From Candidatus Omnitrophota bacterium (GTDB lineage Bacteria; Hinthialibacterota; Hinthialibacteria; Hinthialibacterales; Hinthialibacteraceae): a stretch of DNA of 64,000 bases. The stretch is taken from the NCBI GenBank assembly GCA_013177805.1, contig JABLXU010000025.1, positions 19,174 to 83,173 of the forward strand. Direction: 5' to 3'. Positions 27,170 to 35,472 of the stretch are shown here, in pieces (within the stretch, counting starts at the first letter, position 1; every line of letters begins with the position of its first letter). Below the pieces are notes generated by a model that worked only from the letters and a program-made list of their open reading frames with translations, had not been told where the DNA came from and did not search any database. Both the position numbers and the translations under genes were made by a program.

Positions 27170-29605
27170 TTATGATTCCCGGCGGGGCTCTTCGGACACC
27201 ATTTGAATCCGCAGGGGAGCAGGCGTATCGAGGTGCAGATCGCGCTGCGGGTACGCAATCGTAATCCCGGCGTCCCGGAACAAGTGGTCCAACCGGTGGC
27301 GGACATCGCTTTCCACGACCAGCCGGTTGGAAGTCTCCAGGCGGATCCAGAAAAACACCTCAAACAAAAGTGCGTTTTCGCCGAAGTCCCGGAAAACCAC
27401 AAACGGCTCCGGCTTCTTGAGGATCAACCCATGCTCGTCCACGGCCTTTTTCATGATCCGGAACACGTCCCGCAGGGGAGAACCGTAGGCGACTCCCAAG
27501 GCCACGGAGGTCCGGTATACGTCGTCGGTGAGCGTCCAGTTGATCACCTTGTTTTCCAAAATCTTGCTGTTGGGAATCAGGACGTCGATGTTGTTGAACG
27601 CCTGCACCTGGGTGCACCGGGCCCCCACCCGCACTACCCGGCCCGCCGTGCCGTCCACGTCGATTAAGTCGCCCACCCGGATGGGCCGCTCCATCAGGAT
27701 AATCAGGCCGCTGATGAAGTTATTAAAAATAGTCTGGGTACCAAAACCGATCCCAATGGCCACCGCGCCCCCCACCACCGCGAACATGGTCAAAGGAATA
27801 CGGTAAACATGCAGTGTGTAGAACAACAACACTATCAACAGCAAATAATACGACATCGGTTGCAGGGTGATCTGGGCACTCTCATGCACACCCAGGCGCG
27901 ATAGGATGCGCTTCAAGACGACATAACTGAAAAAGCGGATAGCCAGGATCCCGAACGCCAAATAGAAAACGATCGAGATCACCGTTCGGACGCGGAACGA
28001 GGTTTCCTGGGTTGTGCCATCCTCGAGAATGGATTTATATACATATATTTCTGTATTCAGTAGATTTTCGATTTTGTCTTTTCCGTAGGCCAGCCAATCA
28101 TTCAAGGACCAGGATTTATAAATTTCATCAATCTCAGCAATCAATTTGCTGTAATCCCGCTGCAAGATGGCGAGACTGTTCAAAATGTCCTGCACAAAAC
28201 CGATTTGTTTTTCCAGAGCCGCTTTTTGTTCATCCAGATATTTCAAAAGGGTTTTTGATGGCTCTTCCAACGAATCCCGGCGGGAAAGCAAATTAATCAA
28301 TCGGTTTCGCAAGACCGAGATGTACACATTCAAGCTGTTCTCCCGCTCTTTCAGCCCAGCGAGGGCTTTGACGGCCTCTTCCCGCCAAGGCGTGATCTGC
28401 CCCCGTTCGGCTGTGCCGTTGATGATTTCAAACCGTTGTTTCCAAATCCGGCGGCGTTCAGGAATCCACGTCAAACGGTTTTCCAGTGTACTCACGGCCA
28501 ATTGCGCGGCTTCCCGTTCCAAGCGGCGGGCGTTGATTTCTTCCTCCTTATCCGGGGTGATCGCGGGATTGTCCAGCAAGGCCGTCAGTTTTTTATCCGC
28601 GGCCTCCAACGCTTTTTGTTGTTTACTCACTTCCTCCTTGAGCGAGGCCTCCGCTTTGTCATACACCGCCAGCTGGGTGTCCAGGTCAGCCTGAGTGAAA
28701 GAAACCGTCAGTTGGATCCATCGGATCCGCTCTTCCATCTCACGCAAACGGGTCTTGAAGGTTTCCACCCGTATCTGGGCGGTTTTCGATTCCAGATCCC
28801 GCAAGGTGACGATTTCCTGAGCTTCGCGGCGGTCCAGCCAAGCGGTCCGGGTTTGCGCCTGCAACAGGTCGGCCGCGCCCGGGTCCGTGTTGGCGTCCAG
28901 GGCATCCTTCACGCGCCGGTACACCGCCGCTTTTTGTTCCTGTTGCGCTTGCGCCCGTTTCAGGCTCTCCTGGGCGGTGGTCAAAATCCCGGTCACGCTT
29001 TTCTCCTGGTCTTGTTCGGCCTTCAACTCGTCCCGGAGCCGGTCGAGCAAAACATAGGAATACGGCGGTTTTTCATCCGGACCCTGCCGCCGGATTTTCT
29101 CCAGATTATCTTTGGCTTCTTTCAGCGAATTTTCCGCGTTCACCATCCGCTTCAACAGGCTGATCTGCTGCGTATAAACCGACTGAAGCTGACCCAATAA
29201 GTCGATTTGTTTTTGGATTTCCTCGAGGATGGCGGGGGGGCGCACCGGCGGAGAAGCGCTGAGGACCTCCTGCAGCGAACTGATTTCTTTCGCTGTTTCC
29301 TCCATGCGGGCTTGAATACTTTCCAGAGAGTACTGTCCACCAACGGTTCCGGCCGCCGGAGGAACGGATGCGGTCGCGGCTGTCTCGGATTTCGGCGCCG
29401 GAGGCTGGGGAATGGGAGGAACCGCCTGCGCCGCCGTGTCGAGAGTGGCGGGGGCGTCGGTGGAAGCCGCCGCCGGCGGCTGTTGCGCCCACGAGGCCCT
29501 CATCCCGGTTCCCGCTACCAGGCTGGCCCACAGCCACATCAGGCCTACAAGGAATGAAAACCAGAGGCTTTTTAAAAAATATTTACAAACACTGGATAAA
29601 TTCAT
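27170..29605 (-). CDS. MscS/MscK-family mechanosensitive channel with long periplasmic coiled coil
   Basis: The start M-N-L-S-S gives 811 residues. After a signal peptide (ending W-A-Q-Q) there is a Pro/Ala-rich stretch and about 450 residues of heptad-rich coiled coil, as in MscK-type proteins. Two or three membrane helices precede the pore helix A-V-V-G-G-A-V-A-I-G-I-G-F-G-T-Q. The MscS beta domain follows: M-E-R-P-I-R-V-G-D-L-I-D-V-D-G, then F-N-N-I-D-V-L-I-P-N-S. It should open on membrane tension and release solutes. No clear ribosome binding site is seen before the chosen start. Confidence 0.9.
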   Translation of the reverse strand: MNLSSVCKYFLKSLWFSFLVGLMWLWASLVAGTGMRASWAQQPPAAASTDAPATLDTAAQAVPPIPQPPAPKSETAATASVPPAAGTVGGQYSLESIQARMEETAKEISSLQEVLSASPPVRPPAILEEIQKQIDLLGQLQSVYTQQISLLKRMVNAENSLKEAKDNLEKIRRQGPDEKPPYSYVLLDRLRDELKAEQDQEKSVTGILTTAQESLKRAQAQQEQKAAVYRRVKDALDANTDPGAADLLQAQTRTAWLDRREAQEIVTLRDLESKTAQIRVETFKTRLREMEERIRWIQLTVSFTQADLDTQLAVYDKAEASLKEEVSKQQKALEAADKKLTALLDNPAITPDKEEEINARRLEREAAQLAVSTLENRLTWIPERRRIWKQRFEIINGTAERGQITPWREEAVKALAGLKERENSLNVYISVLRNRLINLLSRRDSLEEPSKTLLKYLDEQKAALEKQIGFVQDILNSLAILQRDYSKLIAEIDEIYKSWSLNDWLAYGKDKIENLLNTEIYVYKSILEDGTTQETSFRVRTVISIVFYLAFGILAIRFFSYVVLKRILSRLGVHESAQITLQPMSYYLLLIVLLFYTLHVYRIPLTMFAVVGGAVAIGIGFGTQTIFNNFISGLIILMERPIRVGDLIDVDGTAGRVVRVGARCTQVQAFNNIDVLIPNSKILENKVINWTLTDDVYRTSVALGVAYGSPLRDVFRIMKKAVDEHGLILKKPEPFVVFRDFGENALLFEVFFWIRLETSNRLVVESDVRHRLDHLFRDAGITIAYPQRDLHLDTPAPLRIQMVSEEPRRES

Positions 29606-30113
29606 GGCATCTGTATACCCGACTGCAAAGAAATGGGTGTGTTTTGCCCTTTTTAGAGCCACCCTCACCCTGACCATTTCCCAGAATGGTTCAACATTAT
29701 GCTCCATCATCCAATCCCAAATATCGCAGCGAGAAATGACTGAATTCTTGCAAATAGGGGGGAGATCGGTGGCTGACCGGATTCCTTCGCACAATTCCCG
29801 CAACCCTATTTTCAGTTTTCACACCAGACGGCAATTTCTTCGAATTCATTCCCGCGGTCATTCCTGCCATAGAAGACAACCCGGGCCTGCAATCCCGTGT
29901 CACTGCTTTCATAGATAAAAAGTGGCCAGTCTGAGATTCCATCATCCGTTTTTGGAAACGGCCCGGCCTCCCCCTCCGCGCCGGGGAATTCCTGGTAGGG
30001 CCGAAATCCACCCATGAGGTGGAGAAGAACACAGATACCTTTCCTCTCCATCCTCTTGGAGAAAAGATTACAGTAATTGAGGATCAGAAGAGAATGGGCC
30101 TGTCAAGGCATGA
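29606..30113. other. Intergenic region with a degenerate repeat and a doubtful small ORF
   Basis: This 508-bp region separates two minus-strand genes. A repeat-like stretch at 29660-29690 combines CCCTCACCCTGACC with CCATT-TCCCAG-AATGG. A minus-strand frame at 29812-30051 (79 codons) has protein-like composition toward its end (A-R-V-V-F-Y-G-R-N-D-R-G-N-E-F-E-E-I) but no good start and no known family. It may be a remnant. Confidence 0.4.
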
Positions 30114-30959
30114 TCACATGGCAACATGCGCCACCTCACCCCCACTTTTCGGATCGGGTGAATCAGTATTTGTACCTTTCAAAATGGAGTCCAAGTGAGC
30201 AGGACTTTTTTCTTGAGTGGAATCCGGCAAAATAACGCTTTGAAGCCCGTAAAATCCCCGCTTCTGGAGCCACATCACCCCCATCAAGTCCCACAAACCT
30301 ATCCATAGCCTGTTGTGAATTGTGTACTTAGTCGTTCCCTTGTGCCGGGGACGGTGGTTCACCGGCTGCTCCTCGATTCGATACCCCTGGTTAACCACTA
30401 AAGTCGGCAAAAAACGGTGCATTCCCTTAAATAATGGCAAGTTCGATACACATTCCGGTCGGAATGCCCGAAGAGAACAACCCACGTCACGCACAGTCTT
30501 CCCTGTCATCCAGTTCCGGAAGCCATTGGCGATCCGGGAGGCGGCTTTACGTCTCCACGTATCCCGCCTTTCTCGCCGGTATCCATTCACCATGTCGACG
30601 TCACCCGACATGATCCGTTGGACCAGGGCGGGGATATCCCGGGGATCGTTTTGCCCATCTCCATCCATCGTCACGATCACTTGGCCACGGGTCTGTTGAA
30701 ATCCCAGCCATAAGGCAATGGATTGGCCTTGACCGGGGTGTAGATGAAAGGCACGGTGAACCGGTTTCTCGCGGGCCTGACGGTCCAACAATTCGCCGCT
30801 CCCGTCCTCCGACCCATCATCTATCCATACCACTTCATAAATCCATGGATAGGAAGATAATACACTATCGATTTCCCCGGCTAAGCCCAGGATGTTTTCT
30901 GCCTCGTCCCGGACCGGAATGACGATAGAAACATGGACATATGATCCATCACCCCGCAT
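30114..30959 (-). CDS. Family 2 glycosyltransferase, dolichol/polyprenyl-phosphate mannosyltransferase-like
   Basis: The protein has 281 residues with AAGGAG before the ATG. It is a classical GT-A fold: V-S-I-V-I-P-V-R-D-E-A-E-N-I at the start, V-W-I-D-D-G-S-E-D-G-S-G near 45, and the metal-binding V-T-M-D-G-D-G-Q-N-D-P near 96. Then come V-N-G-Y-R-R-E-R-R-D and the acceptor region D-V-G-C-S-L-R-A-F-R. These are typical of enzymes transferring a hexose to a polyprenyl phosphate. No membrane helices follow. The divergent neighbour at 31660 is an ArnT-like transferase, which would use such a lipid-linked sugar. Confidence 0.9.
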   Translation of the reverse strand: MRGDGSYVHVSIVIPVRDEAENILGLAGEIDSVLSSYPWIYEVVWIDDGSEDGSGELLDRQAREKPVHRAFHLHPGQGQSIALWLGFQQTRGQVIVTMDGDGQNDPRDIPALVQRIMSGDVDMVNGYRRERRDTWRRKAASRIANGFRNWMTGKTVRDVGCSLRAFRPECVSNLPLFKGMHRFLPTLVVNQGYRIEEQPVNHRPRHKGTTKYTIHNRLWIGLWDLMGVMWLQKRGFYGLQSVILPDSTQEKSPAHLDSILKGTNTDSPDPKSGGEVAHVAM

Positions 30960-31659
30960 GACGATCTCCTTGAATCAGGTTTATCTGGGAAGTGCGTATT
31001 TTCTTCATGAAAGGCTATCAGAAATCCAATCGAGCCAACCACATCGATCGGCCCCTTCTCCCCTCTCTCCCGAAGAAAAGCCAGGGGAAGGGGAGGATTG
31101 TTCACCACGCCACGGCTTGCCCGATTGGATTTCCACCCCACGAAACCAGTTGAGTCCCCCTTCTTGGGACAATTTGATGCCCGCCTACGGATTCTACCAG
31201 GGACGGCACACGGAGTTCCGCATCTCCCCCCTGATCCTAAAATAATCAGGCGATGATGATATTCAAAGGAGAAAAAATGAAATTCCCATACGGGAATGCA
31301 AACGACAATTAGACCTCGATCCCAAGAACAATATAATATCCTTATAATATCCTTGTATTTTGGATGAAAATAGTTTTATTTCTTATTATAGCCGATTAGG
31401 CGATAATCTCATAAAATCTCCCTACGGTGAAAAGCGCAGGGCATGAATGACCTTTTCGGGATCTATTGAAATTCAAGAAACTTTTTTTCTAGCACCATTA
31501 TATCGAATTACATATTTTATATTTTTTCAATATGCAAATTACAAATTATATATAAAATTGTATTTCCATGATCCGTTATGGGTAATCTCCGTTTCCTTAG
31601 GCAATCCACTATGACATTGGTTGCGAGCGGCCACTCTTATACCGTTCACATTCTCTTCC
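30960..31659. other. Divergent intergenic region with an AT-rich block
   Basis: This 700-bp gap separates the two divergent glycosyltransferase genes. A repeat-like GC segment lies near 31060-31100. From about 31260 to 31600 the composition turns very AT-rich (TTATA, ATTACAAATTATATATAAAATTG), in sharp contrast to the GC-rich coding regions. No gene is seen; it should contain both promoters. Confidence 0.5.
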
Positions 31660-33252
31660 ATGCGTGAAAATTATCTCCACATTCTGGGCATCCTGGGCGT
31701 ATGGGCGCTCCTCTACTTACCTGGCTTGGGGCGGTACGAAATGGAATTCGAAGAAGGCCGCCGGGCTCTGGCGGCCCGGGAAATGCACCAAAGCGGTTCC
31801 TGGATGCATTCCACCGTCTTGCAAGAAACCTATCTCAACAAGCCGCCGGGATTCTCCTGGCTGGTTCTTTTAGCCTCAAGCCTTCAAGGCAAGGTCACCG
31901 AATGGAGTGTCCGGTTTCCATCCGCGGTGGCCACCTTGGCCACCGCATTCTTCGTGTACAGATTCGCGCCGGATATTTTCAATTCCCGTGTTCGTTTCTT
32001 CGCCGCGGCTCTGTTTCTCTTGACTTTCATGACCAGCGAAAAAGGGCGTCAAGGAGAAATCGACGCGGCTTTCGCCCTGTTCGTCTGGGCCGCCCTCCAT
32101 TCTGCGTGGTCAAGTATTGCTTCCAAACCGCATTGGTTTAAATGGTTTCTATCCGGAGTAATGCTTGGCGGAGCCTTTCTCCTCAAAGGTCCTCCCGCTT
32201 TGTTATTTTATTATGGAACTTTCATCCCCTTCTATTTATACAAACGCCGACTTATATCGTGGCTGGTTTCATCTCATCACGGATGCGCGATTCTGGGATT
32301 GATGGCCGTGATATCGGTGTGGCTGGTTCCCCTCCTCCGGCAACTGGGGTGGGACCCCTTAGGAGAGACCTTGATGCGGGAAATCGGCCGGCGGGGAGTC
32401 GCGTCACCGGTTTTTTTAATGAATCAGGCTGAGTTGATACTCCGTCTGGTGGGTGGAATGCTGCCGGGCGTGATATGGCTTCCCGTTTATTTCGGCCGCC
32501 ACCGATGGAAGAACGTGGATTCCCGGATTCAGGAGACACAAACTTTTCTGCTTTGCTTGCTGACCACACCATTGATATTCTTTTTATATTTCCCGGGAGC
32601 CCGCGTCCGTTACTTATATCCTGTTATCCCCGCCGTGGCCTTGCTGGCATCCTGGGCATGGAGCCGTTCGCGTGAATCTTCGGGCGATCCCTATCTTTGG
32701 ATTGCCCATAGACTTTTTGCCCTTTCCGTTGTCCTCGGTGCGGGTTTGACCTCGATGGGGGCCGCCTGGGCCGCCTGGCACTATCCTTCTCATTTCATTT
32801 GCTTCGCGATGGGGGGAGGAATAGCCTTGTTGCTCGGGATCTGGCTGATGACTCGTCTCTGGGACAGTCTCTCATTTCCCGTGTCCGTGGGTCAGATCCT
32901 GGTATTGGCGTGCTTGATCCATACCAGTATTCAAGCCCGGGTGGTGGAGAAAGAACTTGAACACGAATGCCGCGATACAGCCAGAAAGATATCCGATTGG
33001 GTGCCGCCATCCCCCCGCCTCTATACCCTGACGTGGAATTATTTCGGATTGTTCTATTATGTTGATACTCCCGTGATCCACATACACGCCCTGTCCGATC
33101 TGCCCCCCGGTGAAAGGGAATATACCGTGGTATATGGACCGGAGGCCGGTCCAGATGCATGGAAAAAATATAAAATTACCAACTGGGAGACTATCCCTGT
33201 CCCTAAAGGAGGCATGATTTGGCTGATCCGGTTAAATGAAAAATCTGATTAA
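31660..33252 (+). CDS. ArnT/PMT-like GT-C membrane glycosyltransferase
   Basis: Taking the ATG at M-R-E-N-Y-L gives 530 residues; a TTG 39 nt earlier is possible, and neither has a clear ribosome binding site. About ten to twelve hydrophobic helices are followed by a soluble C-terminal part. The first periplasmic loop contains Y-E-M-E-F-E-E-G-R-R-A-L-A-A-R-E-M and N-K-P-P-G-F-S-W. This is the GT39/ArnT signature, in which the acidic residue is catalytic and K-P-P-G marks the loop. These enzymes move a sugar from a polyprenyl-phosphate carrier to lipid A or another acceptor. The GT2 enzyme divergently encoded at 30114 could make the donor. Confidence 0.85.
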   Translation: MRENYLHILGILGVWALLYLPGLGRYEMEFEEGRRALAAREMHQSGSWMHSTVLQETYLNKPPGFSWLVLLASSLQGKVTEWSVRFPSAVATLATAFFVYRFAPDIFNSRVRFFAAALFLLTFMTSEKGRQGEIDAAFALFVWAALHSAWSSIASKPHWFKWFLSGVMLGGAFLLKGPPALLFYYGTFIPFYLYKRRLISWLVSSHHGCAILGLMAVISVWLVPLLRQLGWDPLGETLMREIGRRGVASPVFLMNQAELILRLVGGMLPGVIWLPVYFGRHRWKNVDSRIQETQTFLLCLLTTPLIFFLYFPGARVRYLYPVIPAVALLASWAWSRSRESSGDPYLWIAHRLFALSVVLGAGLTSMGAAWAAWHYPSHFICFAMGGGIALLLGIWLMTRLWDSLSFPVSVGQILVLACLIHTSIQARVVEKELEHECRDTARKISDWVPPSPRLYTLTWNYFGLFYYVDTPVIHIHALSDLPPGEREYTVVYGPEAGPDAWKKYKITNWETIPVPKGGMIWLIRLNEKSD

Positions 33253-33631
33253 CGATCTGGTTCGACCGGCCCCCGCGTTCCTTTTCCCGGAAATCAGAAT
33301 GGAATCCTATCGCAACGGGAGGGGATAAAATCCCGAATCCCTTCCTTCCCCTGGGGGAGGATGATTATTCCGTCAAGCAGTTGGAGATCGCCAAGCCGAT
33401 AGATTATCTAACAGATTTCCCGCCGGTCTGCCCCTCTTAACTCGCACTAAAGATTTACTCAAAAGGGAGGGAGGAAAAATTTCCCGCTGCTTGCCACTTT
33501 CCTCAAGAACACTCCAAGCGGATGAACCTGGAATCAGATGAATCTGAAATAAAATGGGCAGTCTCATTTTCGGAGACTGCCCTCTTTCCCATTGTATTAA
33601 ACCTCTATTCAATCCAAGAGCCCAGATTGGC
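33253..33631. other. Convergent intergenic region
   Basis: This 379-bp region holds a degenerate repeat near 33340-33362 (CCTTCCCC-TGGGGGAGG) and the terminator at 33556-33582. No gene is seen. Confidence 0.5.
33556..33582 (-). terminator. Perfect intrinsic terminator of the first CBM9-like gene
   Basis: GGGCAGTCTC at 33556-33565 pairs perfectly with GAGACTGCCC at 33573-33582 around a 7-nt loop, followed on the minus strand by ATTTTATTTC. The next paralogue uses almost the same stem. Confidence 0.9.
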
Positions 33632-35101
33632 TCAATACAACGACCACTCTGTTACGGACACGGCGCCCGGGGAAAGCACGATATCCCCATAGGTCAGCTC
33701 GTTGTGGGGATAGCCATTCCAGTTCATCTGGGCTTCACGGTTCGCGCCATCGTCATCGTTGACGGCGATGTTGAAGCCCATGACGGCCCCATCCGCGGGA
33801 TTCATGATGGTGGCTTTTAGAACCTTGAATTCAATTTGATACCCCGTGCTGGTGATGGTCGAAGCCGCGACCCAGTCCGCGTCGGCCCCGAAGATGGGAT
33901 TATTGGCTTCATTGTCCCGCCACGCGCCGTTTGTCGTATAGACGAATTGACCTTCGTACAAACTGGCGGTACTGCGGCCGCTGTCATTGCTGTTGTCCGC
34001 GTCGAAGAAAATTTCGACGGAATCGTCTTCCCACGTGGAACCATCTTCGGACCCGGCTGCCGCTGAATCGGAAACGAGCAGTTCGTCGGTCACATCGACC
34101 GCCACATAGACGGCTTCGCTGTCATGAACCACCCAGAAGGAATAACTGAGATCGCTGGGTTCGAACTCGTCATCCCCTGCGTTGATATCGAAGGTGGAGT
34201 TGAACGAATTCTGATCGATCTTCTGCGCTCCGGCGTATTCGGCCGCGTTGATCTTCCCATCCACCGTAGGCGGCGTCGTCACCTTGGGCGCGGTGTATTG
34301 CTTGATACCGAGGAGCAGGTTCCCATAGGTGGCCTCGGTATGGGGGCTTCCCACCCAGATGAGTTGCCGCTCGTTGTTGCCGCCGTCATCGTCATCATTG
34401 ACCGCCACCGTGAAGCCAATGATATCCCCGGGCTTTGGATTGCCCAGTTTCGACAGCGAAATGCGGAATTCCGCCTCGTAGCCGGTACCATCGTCAAGCC
34501 AGGCGGTTTTCGCGTACCAATCGCCGTTGGGGCCATAGGACGGATTCCCGGCTTCCGCGTGCCGGTACGCGTTGTTGGCCGTGATAACAAACTGGCCTCC
34601 GGTCCCCACCACCTCGGGATTGGTTCCCGTAGTATCCCGGGTAGGAAAGTTGCTGTTATCGCCGTCCACGAAGACTTCCACGCTGTCATCCAGCCACGTA
34701 TTGCCATTTTCGGAATTTTCTTCCGCGGAATCGGTCTCGATAAAATCGTCTGTTACCCGCACAGCCACATAAAGGTTCTGCGCGTCGTACCCCACCCAGA
34801 GCCGCATACCAATATCATTGGCATCCCACGGTTCGGTGGTGGCGTCTCCCAATGTTCCACCCCGGAACAGGTCTTCTTTCGTGTCATCATAAAAGACCCG
34901 CCAATACGAGTCGCCCCCGCCTGGCGTGGCGCCGCCCGCCCATTTCCAGACGTCCAACTCATCGATGGAACCATCGATGGTGGGCGCCTGAGGCAAGGGC
35001 AAGGCGATCTGAAACTTGATGGGATCGATCGTCGCCCGGTCCGCTTGGCTCATCCCGGCTGCCCCTGCGATCACGAGTGCTAAAATCAAGAGTTTTTTCA
35101 T
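33632..35101 (-). CDS. Exported double CBM9-like protein with aromatic C-terminal tail
   Basis: The protein has 489 residues, with GGAGGGG before the ATG. A signal peptide runs to about residue 20 (S-Q-A-D). There are two CBM9-like beta-sandwich domains (about 30-265 and 275-480). Each begins P-T-I-D-G-S-I or P-T-V-D-G-K-I and has L-Y-V-A-V-R-V-T-D or V-Y-V-A-V-D-V-T-D. Each then has W-L-D-D-S-V-E-V-F-V-D or W-E-D-D-S-V-E-I-F-F-D, followed by N-S-N. CBM9 domains bind sugar chain ends; no catalytic domain is present. It ends V-T-E-W-S-L-Y. The neighbouring gene at 35473 is a close paralogue in the same orientation, with its own promoter and terminator. Confidence 0.85.
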   Translation of the reverse strand: MKKLLILALVIAGAAGMSQADRATIDPIKFQIALPLPQAPTIDGSIDELDVWKWAGGATPGGGDSYWRVFYDDTKEDLFRGGTLGDATTEPWDANDIGMRLWVGYDAQNLYVAVRVTDDFIETDSAEENSENGNTWLDDSVEVFVDGDNSNFPTRDTTGTNPEVVGTGGQFVITANNAYRHAEAGNPSYGPNGDWYAKTAWLDDGTGYEAEFRISLSKLGNPKPGDIIGFTVAVNDDDDGGNNERQLIWVGSPHTEATYGNLLLGIKQYTAPKVTTPPTVDGKINAAEYAGAQKIDQNSFNSTFDINAGDDEFEPSDLSYSFWVVHDSEAVYVAVDVTDELLVSDSAAAGSEDGSTWEDDSVEIFFDADNSNDSGRSTASLYEGQFVYTTNGAWRDNEANNPIFGADADWVAASTITSTGYQIEFKVLKATIMNPADGAVMGFNIAVNDDDGANREAQMNWNGYPHNELTYGDIVLSPGAVSVTEWSLY

Positions 35102-35210
35102 CAGACTGCCCCTCCATCATGTTTTGGGATTGTTCCTGTACGCTGAGGCAGGAGACACCTCGCAGGAAAAATCCCGCCGCAGCGTATCAGAACATACTTG
35201 ATGGGATTAT

Positions 35211-35238
35211 TTTCTAACAGATAGGAAGGTCTTGTCAA
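35211..35238 (-). promoter_or_regulatory. Probable promoter of the CBM9-like gene at 33632
   Basis: On the minus strand, TTGACA (35233-35238) and TAGAAA (35211-35216) are 16 bp apart. The -35 is preceded by CTCGCTAGA. The promoter of the paralogue (37247-37274) has nearly the same block. Confidence 0.6.
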
Positions 35239-35410
35239 TCTAGCGAGTGAGATTTTCGCAATTGATTCGATTATCTCGTATATCAAGTGGATTAGCCAGA
35301 AACACAAAACGTCGTGGAGGTTCGCGCCTGAGGAATCACAAACCAACCGGGCCCCGCCATGGGAGCCGAAGCGGCCTGGATCACGAAACGTATCACCCTT
35401 ATAAAAAAAA

Positions 35411-35442
35411 CAAGGCAGCCTCTTCCTCTGAGACTGCCCTTG
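35411..35442 (-). terminator. Intrinsic terminator of the second CBM9-like gene
   Basis: On the minus strand CAAGGGCAGTCTC pairs with GAGGCTGCCTTG (12 pairs, one bulged G, one G-U), followed directly by eight T. It shares the GGGCAGTCTC arm with the terminator at 33556-33582. Confidence 0.9.
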
Positions 35443-35472
35443 ATTGACAAAGACTGAACAGAATCGTGCCGG

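Larger units (their letters stand above)
35102..35472. other. Promoter and terminator region between CBM9-like paralogues
   Basis: This 371-bp region contains the promoter of the downstream paralogue (35211-35238), the terminator of the upstream one (35411-35442) and about 160 bp in which I see nothing. Confidence 0.6.

Noticed and set aside
29812..30051. A 79-codon minus-strand frame with partly protein-like sequence.
   Set aside because: It has no good start or ribosome binding site and no family, and it overlaps a repeat-like hairpin at its beginning. It may be a remnant and is kept only as a comment on the gap.
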